Below the pieces are notes generated by a model, which searched no databases, was not told the origin of the DNA, and was given only the letters and a program-made list of their open reading frames with translations. From an uncultured bacterium (lineage in GTDB: Bacteria > Bacteroidota > Bacteroidia > Bacteroidales > Bacteroidaceae), in contig CAJMPR010000009.1 in the NCBI GenBank assembly GCA_905215345.1, forward strand, positions 1 to 64,000: a stretch of DNA of 64,000 bases, in the 5' to 3' direction. Made by a program: the position numbers and the translations under genes. The first letter of the stretch is position 1. Every line of letters begins with the position of its first letter. This document shows, piece by piece, positions 18,574 through 26,866 of this stretch.

Positions 18574-19338
18574 GTGTTTTTTGAATTTGGCATAAAAGAT
18601 CTAATAGATATTCTTCTGGTGGCATTCTTGCTTTACTATACGTACAAGCTTATGAAGGCTTCCGGTTCTATCAATGTATTTACCGGAATTTTGGTATTTA
18701 TCTTGATATGGCTTGTCGTTTCCCAGGTGCTGGAGATGAAACTGCTTGGTTCCATCTTTGATAAACTGGTCAGTGTGGGAGTATTGGCACTTATCATCCT
18801 GTTTCAGGATGAGATACGGCGCTTTTTATTGACGCTTGGTTCCCATCAGCATGCCAGTGCTTTGGTACGTTTCTTTACCGGAAATAAGAAAGAAAGTTTG
18901 GAACATGACGAAATCATGCCTGTGGTGATGGCATGTATCAGTATGGGAAAACAGAAAATGGGAGCATTGATAGTCATTGAGCACAATATACCTTTGGATG
19001 ATGTAGTGCGTACAGGAGAAATAATAAATGCAGATGTTAGCCAACGGTTGATTGAGAATATCTTTTTTAAGAATAGTCCGTTGCATGACGGTGCGATGGT
19101 CATCAGCAAAAAACGTATTAAGGCCGCGGGATGTATTCTACCGGTGTCACATAATCTGGATATTCCTAAAGAATTAGGCTTGCGCCATCGGGCGGCTATG
19201 GGGATTTCGCAGGTTTCGGATGCACATGCGATCATTGTGTCCGAAGAGACAGGAGCTATCTCTGTTGCTTATAAAGGGCAGTTTTATTTGCGCTTGAATG
19301 CCGAAGAATTAGAGAGTCTTTTGACAAAAGATATTTAA
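18574..19338 (+). CDS. cdaA: Diadenylate cyclase (CdaA type)
   Basis: Makes the second messenger c-di-AMP from two ATP. The 254 residues comprise three N-terminal membrane segments (about 10-75) and a DisA_N domain with the two catalytic motifs DGA (172-174) and RHR (204-206). The start is GTG at 18574; no upstream ATG is in frame without a stop, and MFFEFGIKDLIDILLVAFLL is a normal CdaA N terminus. Gram-positive cdaA usually sits with cdaR and glmM; here it follows folP instead. No c-di-AMP phosphodiesterase is in the window. Confidence 0.95.
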   Translation: MFFEFGIKDLIDILLVAFLLYYTYKLMKASGSINVFTGILVFILIWLVVSQVLEMKLLGSIFDKLVSVGVLALIILFQDEIRRFLLTLGSHQHASALVRFFTGNKKESLEHDEIMPVVMACISMGKQKMGALIVIEHNIPLDDVVRTGEIINADVSQRLIENIFFKNSPLHDGAMVISKKRIKAAGCILPVSHNLDIPKELGLRHRAAMGISQVSDAHAIIVSEETGAISVAYKGQFYLRLNAEELESLLTKDI

Positions 19339-19390
19339 GTCTTACTGGCGATTTTAATAGCTTTGTTATCAATGAGATAAGTGGTAGGGG

Positions 19391-19432
19391 TCTCAGTATA
19401 CGACTTAGGTAGTCTCTGTATGTGACTTAGGT
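19391..19432 (+). repeat. Two 20-bp direct repeats upstream of tldD
   Basis: TCTCAGTATACGACTTAGGT (19391-19410) and TCTCTGTATGTGACTTAGGT (19413-19432) are 17/20 identical with a 22-bp period. They end 21 bases before the -7 box at 19454, so the second repeat overlaps the expected -33 position. This geometry would suit an activator binding two successive sites. Confidence 0.6.
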
Positions 19433-19453
19433 GCAGTATGTGTAAATTGTAAA

Positions 19454-19461
19454 TAAATTTG
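19454..19461 (+). promoter_or_regulatory. tldD promoter -7 box
   Basis: TAAATTTG, 30 bases upstream of the ATG at 19492. Confidence 0.6.
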
Positions 19462-19491
19462 CAAACATGTTATAACTTATAACTGAATAGG

Positions 19492-21030
19492 ATGGATAGA
19501 CGAAATTTTTTACGTACAGGTAGTTTGGCAGTCTTAGGTTCACTGGCAATGCCGTCGTTAGCAATGCCGGCCTCGGTACGGGGGGCATTGGGTGGAGCCG
19601 ATAATAAGTCTGCTGTCGCTGCAGCAATGGGGCATTTTGGTGTCACTGAAGGCGATTTGAAGAAAGTAATGGCTGCTGCTTTAGAAAAGGGTGGCGACTA
19701 TGTAGATCTTTATTTTGAACACACATTTAACAACGATGTTAGCTTGCGGGATGGTAAGGTTAACAATTGCGGTGCCAATATAGACTTTGGTATGGGAGTG
19801 CGTGTCCTGAAAGGCGATCAAAGTGGCTATGCATACGTAGAAGGGATTACATTGGATGAGATGTTGCGTGCAGCCCGTACAGCTGCCCGTATAGCTTCTT
19901 CCGGTAAAGCAGCCAAGCCAGCGGGATTGGCTGAAAAGACAATTGCTAAGAACCGGTATGTTGTAACTACTCCGTGGGAGGACGTGAGTGTGAGAGAAAA
20001 GATTCCCTATTTGGAAAAATTGAATGAAAAAATCTTCTCTTTGGATAAACGTGTAAGTAAGGTACAAGCCTATTTGACGGATAGTACTTCACATGTTTTC
20101 TTCTGCAATTCAGAAGGCATCAGCTATTATGATTATCGTCCGATGGTCTCTTTTATGGCAGTTTGTATCATGGAAGAAAACGGAAAGATGGAGAATGGCT
20201 ATGCAGGACGTTCCTATCGCAAAGGTTTTGAGTTTATGACGGATGATATTGTGGATGTTGTGGCACGTGAAGTGGTTGATAACACATCCATTTTATTTAA
20301 GGCTATCAAGCCTAAAGGCGGTGAAATGCCCGTCGTAATGGGTGCCGGTGGTTCGGGCATTTTGTTACACGAGGCTATCGGTCATGCTTTTGAGGCTGAT
20401 TTCAATCGCAAGAATATTTCTATCTTCTCCGATCAGTTGAATAAGAAAGTTTGTAATGAACATATCAATGTAGTGGATGACGGTACGATTCCTTTCAATC
20501 GGGGTTCGGTAAACTTTGATGACGAAGGCGTTGAAGGACAGAAGACTTATATTATAAGAGAGGGTGTACTGACGAGCTATTTGCACGACCGTATCAGTGC
20601 CAAGCATTATGGGGTGGCTCCTACCGGAAATGGCCGGCGCGACACTTTCCGTAATATGCCTATTCCCCGTATGCGTGCTACTTATATGGAGGCGGGCAAT
20701 GTGAAAGAGGAAGATATTATTTCTACTGTGAAGAACGGCATATATGTTGATAACTTTACAAATGGGCAGGTACAAATTGGCGCCGGAGATTTCACCTTCT
20801 TCGTGAAGTCGGGCTATCTGATAGAGAATGGTAAGTTGACCCATCCTATCAAAGATATCAATATTATTGGTAACGGGCCTAAGGCTTTAGCGGATATAAC
20901 AATGGTTGCCGGTAATGATAAAATTGATAACGGTACCTGGACTTGTGGTAAAGACGGACAGTCTTGTCCGGTTACTTGCGGTATGCCGTCGGCATTAGTC
21001 AGTAAATTGACGGTAGGAGGAGAAAACTAA
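19492..21030 (+). CDS. tldD: TldD-type metalloprotease with twin-arginine-like signal
   Basis: The catalytic partner of the TldD/TldE (PmbA) zinc protease pair, known in E. coli for microcin B17 maturation and degradation of unfolded small proteins. The 512 residues contain the zinc motif HEAIGH (293-298). The N terminus, MDRRNFLRTGSLAVLGSLAM, has an RRNFL twin-arginine motif followed by a hydrophobic stretch and Ala-rich cleavage region, which E. coli TldD does not have. This predicts export of the folded protein. The TldE-like partner follows, with an inverted repeat between the two genes. Confidence 0.92.
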   Translation: MDRRNFLRTGSLAVLGSLAMPSLAMPASVRGALGGADNKSAVAAAMGHFGVTEGDLKKVMAAALEKGGDYVDLYFEHTFNNDVSLRDGKVNNCGANIDFGMGVRVLKGDQSGYAYVEGITLDEMLRAARTAARIASSGKAAKPAGLAEKTIAKNRYVVTTPWEDVSVREKIPYLEKLNEKIFSLDKRVSKVQAYLTDSTSHVFFCNSEGISYYDYRPMVSFMAVCIMEENGKMENGYAGRSYRKGFEFMTDDIVDVVAREVVDNTSILFKAIKPKGGEMPVVMGAGGSGILLHEAIGHAFEADFNRKNISIFSDQLNKKVCNEHINVVDDGTIPFNRGSVNFDDEGVEGQKTYIIREGVLTSYLHDRISAKHYGVAPTGNGRRDTFRNMPIPRMRATYMEAGNVKEEDIISTVKNGIYVDNFTNGQVQIGAGDFTFFVKSGYLIENGKLTHPIKDINIIGNGPKALADITMVAGNDKIDNGTWTCGKDGQSCPVTCGMPSALVSKLTVGGEN

Positions 21031-21050
21031 AATGCAGTTGACGAGGATTC

Positions 21051-21127
21051 AGATACAAGTTAATGAGGAAGATATATCCCTTGTTCTCTTGTTCCCTTGT
21101 TCCTTTGTTCCCTGATAACTTGTATCT
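21051..21127. repeat. Inverted repeat enclosing a tandem CTTGTTCC tract
   Basis: Perfect 12-bp arms (AGATACAAGTTA at 21051-21062 and its complement at 21116-21127) enclose four or five tandem copies of a 7-9-nt word, CTTGTTCY (21080-21112). It lies between tldD and the tldE-like gene, and the TTG codons of the tract are not plausible starts. Confidence 0.75.
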
Positions 21128-21144
21128 TTAAAGAAAAGAAAATT

Positions 21145-22464
21145 ATGATTGCAGACAATAATAAGAAATTGGCACAGTGGGCTATGGATTATGCCCTGCA
21201 GAATGGCTGTCAAGCAGCGAAGTTGGTGCTGTATTCTAACTCAAATTCTTCGTTCGAGCTGCGTGATGCCAAAATGGACAAACTTCAACAGGCTTCAGAA
21301 AACGGTTTGAGTATAACTTTATATGTCGACGGCAGATATGGCTCTTATTCTACCAACCGTTTGGATAAGAAAGAACTCGAGGCATTCATTAAGAATGGTA
21401 TTGACTCGACGCGCTATCTGGCAGAAGATGAGGCTCGTGTATTGCCGGATGCTTCACGATACTACAAAGGTGGAAAGCCTGACTTGCAGTTATTTGACGA
21501 TAAGTTCTATAATATCAACCCGGATGATAAGGTAGCTATAGCACGTGCGGCGGCTGAGGAAGTATTGGGAAAGGATGAACGAATTATTTCTGTAGGAACC
21601 TCTTACAGTGATGGTGAAAATGCTTCCTATCGTTTGGCAAGTAATGGTTTTGAAGGAGAATCAAAATCAACTTGGTTCTCTATATCTGCGGACGTGGCTA
21701 TGAAGGGTGAAGGCGAAGCCCGTCCTTCTTCCTATTGGTACGATGCAACTTTGTATTATGATAAGCTGCCGAAATCGGATGTCGGTATAAAAGCGTTGGA
21801 ACGTGTTTTGAAGAAACTGGGGCAGAAGAAGGTTGCCTCCGGTAAATATACAATGGTGGTTGACCCGATGAACTCCGGTAATTTGCTTGATCCGATGATA
21901 AGTGCTTTGTATGGTTCTGCATTACAGCAGAAAAATTCATTCTTGCTGGATAAGTTGGATGCTAAAATCGGTGCCGGAATGTTGAATCTGATGGATGACC
22001 CCCATATAATCGGTGCCAGAGGAGCCCGCTACTTTGATAGTGAAGGGGTGGCAACGGAACGCCGTCCGGTCTTTGAAGACGGAATTTTGAGAACATACTT
22101 TATTGATACCTATAGCTCTAAAAAGATGGGAGTGGCGCCTACCGTAAATTCTCCTTCTTTACTGGTACTGAAACCGGGAAATAAAGACTTGAATGGATTG
22201 GTTGCCGATGTTCGGAAAGGTATTTTAGTAACAGGTTTTAATGGCGGTAATTGTAATAGCAGCTCAGGGGATTTCTCATATGGTATAGAAGGTTTCCTGA
22301 TTGAGGATGGTAAGTTGACCCAACCGATCAGCGAGATGAATGTAACCGGAAATATGATTACGCTTTGGGCGTCTTTGGTTGCTGTGGGTAATGATCCCCG
22401 TATGTCTTCTTCCTGGCGTATACCTTCATTGGTGTTTGAAGGGGTGGATTTCAGTGGATTATAA
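21145..22464 (+). CDS. TldE/PmbA-type partner of the TldD protease
   Basis: A 439-residue member of the TldD/PmbA family that lacks the HExxxH zinc site, as expected of the TldE (PmbA) subunit. Family features include AKMDKLQQASENGLSITLYVDG at the N terminus (two phrases), the central PMNSGNLLDPMISALYGSAL and the C-terminal GNCNSSSGDFSYGIEGFLIEDG. I start at ATG 21145 (MIADNN), since an in-frame TTG at 21097 falls inside the tandem repeat. No signal peptide is visible, unlike its TldD neighbour, which raises the question of where the two meet. Confidence 0.9.
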   Translation: MIADNNKKLAQWAMDYALQNGCQAAKLVLYSNSNSSFELRDAKMDKLQQASENGLSITLYVDGRYGSYSTNRLDKKELEAFIKNGIDSTRYLAEDEARVLPDASRYYKGGKPDLQLFDDKFYNINPDDKVAIARAAAEEVLGKDERIISVGTSYSDGENASYRLASNGFEGESKSTWFSISADVAMKGEGEARPSSYWYDATLYYDKLPKSDVGIKALERVLKKLGQKKVASGKYTMVVDPMNSGNLLDPMISALYGSALQQKNSFLLDKLDAKIGAGMLNLMDDPHIIGARGARYFDSEGVATERRPVFEDGILRTYFIDTYSSKKMGVAPTVNSPSLLVLKPGNKDLNGLVADVRKGILVTGFNGGNCNSSSGDFSYGIEGFLIEDGKLTQPISEMNVTGNMITLWASLVAVGNDPRMSSSWRIPSLVFEGVDFSGL

Positions 22465-22470
22465 GATTCG

Positions 22471-23490
22471 CTAATTCAACATTAAGCTCATATACGGGTG
22501 TAATGGAGAAAATATCATTTCGGTAAGTTCGCCGATTGTAAGTGCCAAGTGTTTGCCCGTCAGGCGCTTGGCACTATTCATACATTTTCCATTGTTTAGA
22601 TAATAGTATCCGTTGTTAGTGCTGATTTGTTCGTCGGTAAGAGCGATGTTGAGCTCAAGTTCCGGGTGGTTGGCAGCATACAATTGCAATATTGCCTGAG
22701 CATCGATGATGCGTGCCATGGCCATGGGTTTGTTATCTTGACCGGACACGGGAGGCGTGAGAATTCGGATAGATGGGGTGTTTAATTGCTCACAAATCCT
22801 TTGCAATAGCAATAAATATATGGAAGAACTATCTGCTGCGATTTCTCCGATATACCAGCTACCGTCATCTGTGGGATAAGCAATTGCTAAAGCCACGATA
22901 ATACCACTTTGTTTTAGTGTGTAGATATATCCCCGGCTTATTCTTAAGTCGGAAAGAATTATATGAAAGTTCGTTTCTGTATGTTGGACGCAACAAATCC
23001 GTTCTCTCAGTTTCCGGTTTAAATACTCGTATATATCTTTCCTGAATTCGTTTGTTCTTTTCAGAATGATGGTATCGTTAGCAAAAGACCTACCAGTAAG
23101 TTTAAAAATACTTTGATTATAATAGAATACAGTACTATAACCGGTATGGGCATAATAATCGAATAACCAGGGCTCTGCCGGAATCAGGGTGGAAAGAGCT
23201 ATTTTGTTGTGTAACATCCGGGTGAAAGCCTGTGAAAGTAATTCACGCATCGCTCCTTTGTTACGGAAATCGGGATGCGTACAAGCTCCCGAAATGTAGG
23301 CGGTATTGATTTCATTTTTACCGAAAGTCATGGGATACGGCAACATTTGCAAGGCGGCGATTATTTCTTCACCACTTTGGATAGCAATGTTAACATCGTT
23401 GTTATAACATAGCCGGAAATACATGTCTATGAACTCGTCGCTATCGTCAAAACAGAGTTTCCATAACCGTTTTACCTTTTCCCTTATCAT
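22471..23490 (-). CDS. GNAT-family N-acetyltransferase (Eis-like layout)
   Basis: A 339-residue protein whose first half is a GNAT acyl-CoA-binding domain: AALQMLPYPM, then AYISGACTHPDFRNKGAMRELL, where R-N-K-G-A fits the Q/RxxGxG/A pyrophosphate-binding loop. The second half (about 170-339) has a further GNAT-like region, ending MNSAKRLTGKHLALTIGELTEMIF, which fits the length of Eis-type or DUF4527-like tandem proteins. The acceptor substrate is unknown. It ends only 6 bases from the convergent tldE-like gene and lies downstream of the DUF2156 gene, probably in one transcript. Confidence 0.85.
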   Translation of the reverse strand: MIREKVKRLWKLCFDDSDEFIDMYFRLCYNNDVNIAIQSGEEIIAALQMLPYPMTFGKNEINTAYISGACTHPDFRNKGAMRELLSQAFTRMLHNKIALSTLIPAEPWLFDYYAHTGYSTVFYYNQSIFKLTGRSFANDTIILKRTNEFRKDIYEYLNRKLRERICCVQHTETNFHIILSDLRISRGYIYTLKQSGIIVALAIAYPTDDGSWYIGEIAADSSSIYLLLLQRICEQLNTPSIRILTPPVSGQDNKPMAMARIIDAQAILQLYAANHPELELNIALTDEQISTNNGYYYLNNGKCMNSAKRLTGKHLALTIGELTEMIFSPLHPYMSLMLN

Positions 23491-23549
23491 TTCAATCCTC
23501 TATTACCTTAATCACTTTATCGTCCTACCACTTTACCATTCTTCCTGAC

Positions 23550-24464
23550 TTACCACTTTATCGCTTCTACCGGTTGGTCTTTTAAGCAGGCAATGTATTT
23601 TTCCAGGATGATAGCCGGTTGATAAGACAGCTTTGCTTTGCGTAATCCTTCAATGCCTAAGTCTTCCTCCCGGTTGATGTAGGTATATTGCTCGGGTATA
23701 CGATTGGCAAACTCGTAGTTTATCATGGCATAAGCACCGTCAATGCTGGTATCTGCCTTTTCTACATGTACTCCAAATGTATCCTGGTTAATAGGCATAC
23801 CGAAAGTGAAAGCTACTATTTTCCCGTCCACGTGAAGAATACCTCCCGACAACCCCAACTCATCAAAATGATGAAGGGCATAAATCAATGCACGGCGTTC
23901 ATTGCCCGTACCTTCTTGTTGGTCGCAGTTATTGACTTTACACCATTCCGCTTCCAGATCAAGGCATTCTTGGATGCGGTCGGGAGTGATTGGGGTATAT
24001 TCGTAATTATAGGTTTTCTTGAACTTGTTGACATGATTTCGCTTTGATTGGAACTTCTTGCCGGACAATGTGGCAAGATCGGTTCTTAGATAGAGGTAAT
24101 CGGCATAATCCCTGTCTGCTGTAAAATGAAATTTACCGGGCATATAATCTTCCAGCTCCGCACACATTCCGGCACAGATTCCCAGCAAACAGAAAGATTC
24201 TCCTTCCTGGCTGGCATCCTCGATCAATGCATCTAACGCTTTCTTTAAATCGCCATTACCGATAGGCATCATGTAAACGAGTTCCCCGTCCGCCCAAAAC
24301 TTTAATAACAGAAAGCCGTCCATAATGGCAAACTTTGTATTGTATAGAAAACGCCAACTGCATAAATTGGAAAATGAAAGATCACAATTCTGTCGCGGAC
24401 TGTTCAATGTATAGGAAGAAATGAGGTCTTTATCTTGTAACTCGATATCTTTAAATGAGATCAT
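23550..24464 (-). CDS. DUF2156 (phosphatidylglycerol lysyltransferase C-domain-like) protein
   Basis: A 304-residue soluble protein of the DUF2156/LPG_synthase_C group, the GNAT-like fold that transfers aminoacyl groups in MprF. It contains LSGKKFQSKRNHVNKFKK (about 133-150), the basic segment typical of this family, and GGILHVDGKIVAFTFGMPI. Unlike MprF it has no membrane domain, so it may modify a soluble acceptor. It has its own promoter box at 24560-24567 and precedes the GNAT gene, so the two transferases probably form an operon. Confidence 0.87.
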   Translation of the reverse strand: MISFKDIELQDKDLISSYTLNSPRQNCDLSFSNLCSWRFLYNTKFAIMDGFLLLKFWADGELVYMMPIGNGDLKKALDALIEDASQEGESFCLLGICAGMCAELEDYMPGKFHFTADRDYADYLYLRTDLATLSGKKFQSKRNHVNKFKKTYNYEYTPITPDRIQECLDLEAEWCKVNNCDQQEGTGNERRALIYALHHFDELGLSGGILHVDGKIVAFTFGMPINQDTFGVHVEKADTSIDGAYAMINYEFANRIPEQYTYINREEDLGIEGLRKAKLSYQPAIILEKYIACLKDQPVEAIKW

Positions 24465-24559
24465 AAATTGTTTCTATATAGTTATATATATTGATTATAT
24501 TTGGCTTTAAATTAAAACTATGTTTTAAAAACAGGTCTTGAAATCCTTTTAATGAATAA

Positions 24560-24567
24560 CAAAAATA
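24560..24567 (-). promoter_or_regulatory. DUF2156 gene promoter -7 box
   Basis: TATTTTTG on the minus strand, 95 bases upstream of the ATG at 24464, which leaves a long AT-rich leader. Confidence 0.5.
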
Positions 24568-24578
24568 AAGGGATTTTG

Positions 24579-25274
24579 TTAGATCAGCCCTAACAATCGT
24601 AAAATAGTTGGGGTCAACAAAGCTGTAAAGATACCGTTGAGTGTCAGACCGAGACTGGCGAATGCGCCATACTTACGACTGATATCCATTGCGGTTGAAG
24701 TCCCTACGGCGTGTGCGGCTGCTCCAAGTGAGAGCCCTTGGGCCATCGGACTGCCGATGCGGGTCAGTTTCATTGTTTTCAATCCTAATATTCCTCCTAA
24801 AAGACCTACACAAACTACCACTGCTGCGGTTAATGCGGGGATGCCACCTAATGATTTGGTGACTTCCATAGCTATTGGGGTAGTGACGGATTTTGGAGCC
24901 AATGAATAGATAATCTCATCGGAAGCTCCCATCAGCTTGGCAATCAACACCACAGAGACAACTCCTACAATACAGCCCGCTAACTGTGAAAGCAGAATAG
25001 GGAGTAGTTGCTTCTTGATAGTCTCCAATTGAAGATATAACGGAACTCCTAATGCGACAACGGTCGGTTTCAACCAGAATTCAATCAAATATCCACCCTT
25101 GTTATAAGTTTCATAACTGATATTTGCCATTTTCAGGAAAATGATGAGAATGGCAATAGTTAGCAAAATAGGATTGAGCAGCATAAGCCCTGTTTTTTTC
25201 TGCAATAGTTTGGCTAAAAAGAAAATTCCGAACGTGATAGCCAGCAGGAAGAAATTATTTTCTAAGAAACTCAT
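24579..25274 (-). CDS. lrgB: LrgB-family membrane protein
   Basis: A 231-residue integral membrane protein, partner of LrgA. The family phrase LAPKSVTTPIAMEVTKSLGG (about 125-144) and GTSTAMDISRKYGAFASLGL near the C terminus are diagnostic for LrgB/CidB. The family was described as antiholin-like in Staphylococcus; later work in several bacteria supports pyruvate or glycolate transport (plant PLGG1 is a homologue). Its start overlaps the lrgA stop by 4 bases, showing translational coupling. Confidence 0.93.
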   Translation of the reverse strand: MSFLENNFFLLAITFGIFFLAKLLQKKTGLMLLNPILLTIAILIIFLKMANISYETYNKGGYLIEFWLKPTVVALGVPLYLQLETIKKQLLPILLSQLAGCIVGVVSVVLIAKLMGASDEIIYSLAPKSVTTPIAMEVTKSLGGIPALTAAVVVCVGLLGGILGLKTMKLTRIGSPMAQGLSLGAAAHAVGTSTAMDISRKYGAFASLGLTLNGIFTALLTPTILRLLGLI

Positions 25275-25609
25275 TTGATTTTACGTGTTAATTGGTGGAC
25301 CCATCCGGTAACAACGAGTACTAACAAGGTGCTGACTGTTGAAGCTATGATAATCGGCCAAAATTCAGCGGCAATAATATCAAAGTATAACATGAGAGCT
25401 ACGCCGGGAGGAACGAAGAAAAATCCCAAATTATTAACTAAAAAGTCGGACATACCCTGCACCCAGTGCAATTTAATCCAACCTAATTTAAGAAAAAGGG
25501 TGAGCAATAGCATGCCGATGATACTGGACGGAAGTTTGACATCCGTTAAAAATACAATCAGTTCACCCAAAGCTAAACATCCGAAAAGGATGGCGCATTG
25601 ACGAATCAT
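25271..25609 (-). CDS. lrgA: LrgA/CidA-family holin-like membrane protein
   Basis: A 112-residue protein with four predicted membrane segments. It carries the family motif LPSSIIGMLLLTLFLKLGWI (about 27-46) and LVNNLGFFFVPPGVALM (about 57-73). It is first in the lrgAB operon, transcribed from a box at 25661-25668 and divergent from pta-ackA. The neighbouring acetate pathway fits the link of these proteins to overflow metabolism. Confidence 0.92.
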   Translation of the reverse strand: MIRQCAILFGCLALGELIVFLTDVKLPSSIIGMLLLTLFLKLGWIKLHWVQGMSDFLVNNLGFFFVPPGVALMLYFDIIAAEFWPIIIASTVSTLLVLVVTGWVHQLTRKIK

Positions 25610-25660
25610 AATACCTGTTTATAAATAATACCTATTTGTATATAACAACTGAAAACGTTG

Positions 25661-25668
25661 CAAAGTTA
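25661..25668 (-). promoter_or_regulatory. lrgAB promoter -7 box
   Basis: TAACTTTG on the minus strand, 51 bases upstream of the lrgA ATG. Confidence 0.6.
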
Positions 25669-25784
25669 GCTATTTGCATTGAGGAACTCTCCGGTAAATC
25701 ATTCGTTAGTGTTAAATTTTATAATAATTCCCGTTTAGAATAGAAAAAGGTATGAAATTGCAATGTGTATATTGCAAAATTATG

Positions 25785-25792
25785 TACTTTTG
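25785..25792 (+). promoter_or_regulatory. pta-ackA promoter -7 box
   Basis: TACTTTTG, 48 bases upstream of the pta ATG. Just upstream, ATTGCAATGTGTATATTGCA holds a TTGCA word twice, 14 bases apart, a possible regulator site shared with lrgAB. Confidence 0.6.
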
Positions 25793-25840
25793 CGGCGTGA
25801 ATAACACGTACTACCGATTCTTATATACAATTAAAATATC

Positions 25841-26851
25841 ATGCAAAGATTAATTAATGAAATTTTAGAGCGTGCGAAAGCTGATCGCCAACGCATTGTT
25901 CTTCCTGAAGGTACGGAAGAACGTACATTAAAAGCTGCCAATCAAATTTTGACAGATGGTATTGCAGACTTGATTCTTCTGGGTGATCCTGAGGAAATTA
26001 ATTCTTGTGCCGCAGAGTGGGGACTTGGTAATATTGCGAAGGCAACTATCATTGACCCGGAAAATCATTCAAAGAAAGAAGAATACGCACAGTTATTGTT
26101 CGAATTGCGTAAGAGTAAAGGTATGACTATCGAAGATGCTCGTAAATTGGTTGTTAATCCGCTTTATTTAGGCTGTTTGATAATTAAGAACGGTGATGCC
26201 GATGGTCAGTTGGCAGGTGCCCGTAATACAACAGGTGATGTACTCCGTCCGGCTTTGCAGATAATTAAGACAGCTCCGGGTATTACATGTGTTTCCGGTG
26301 CGATGTTACTTTTGACACATGCTCCCGAATATGGTAAGAACGGTATTTTGGTAATGGGTGATGTAGCTGTTACTCCGGTACCCGATGCTTCACAATTGGC
26401 GCAAATAGCTGTTTGTACGGCTCGTACCGCCAGAGCGGTTGTAGGTATGGATCCGAAAGTTGCATTGCTTAGCTTCTCTACCAAAGGCTCTGCTAAACAT
26501 GAAGTTGTGGATAAAGTAGTAGAAGCTTTGAAGATTGCCAAAGAAATGGCTCCTGATATTGCTATTGACGGTGAATTGCAGGCTGACGCGGCTTTGGTTC
26601 CTGAAGTAGGTGCCAGCAAAGCTCCGGGCTCGGCCATTGCAGGAAATGCAAATGTACTGATTGTGCCAAGTCTCGAAGTAGGTAATATTTCTTATAAATT
26701 AGTACAGCGTTTGGGGCATGCCGATGCGGTTGGTCCGATTTTGCAAGGCATTGCGCGTCCGGTGAACGATTTGTCACGTGGTTGCTCTATCGAAGATATT
26801 TATCGTATGATTGCAATTACAGCCAATCAGGCTATTGCAGCAAAAAAATAA
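25841..26851 (+). CDS. pta: Phosphate acetyltransferase
   Basis: Converts acetyl-CoA and phosphate to acetyl phosphate, the first step of ATP-yielding acetate formation. The 336 residues are the short, single-domain form without the DRTGG/CobQ-like N-terminal extension of E. coli Pta. Signatures include RIVLPEGTEERTLKAA, DGQLAGARNTTGDVLRPALQ (two phrases), SGAMLLL and the C-terminal GELQADAALVPEVGASKAPG. It is 15 bases upstream of ackA in one operon. Confidence 0.97.
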   Translation: MQRLINEILERAKADRQRIVLPEGTEERTLKAANQILTDGIADLILLGDPEEINSCAAEWGLGNIAKATIIDPENHSKKEEYAQLLFELRKSKGMTIEDARKLVVNPLYLGCLIIKNGDADGQLAGARNTTGDVLRPALQIIKTAPGITCVSGAMLLLTHAPEYGKNGILVMGDVAVTPVPDASQLAQIAVCTARTARAVVGMDPKVALLSFSTKGSAKHEVVDKVVEALKIAKEMAPDIAIDGELQADAALVPEVGASKAPGSAIAGNANVLIVPSLEVGNISYKLVQRLGHADAVGPILQGIARPVNDLSRGCSIEDIYRMIAITANQAIAAKK

Positions 26852-26866
26852 TAAATAATTAGTATC

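Noticed and set aside
21097..21144. TTG-initiated N-terminal extension of the tldE-like gene
   Set aside because: The TTG lies in a tandem repeat and the extension has no homology to the family; the ATG at 21145 gives a normal N terminus.
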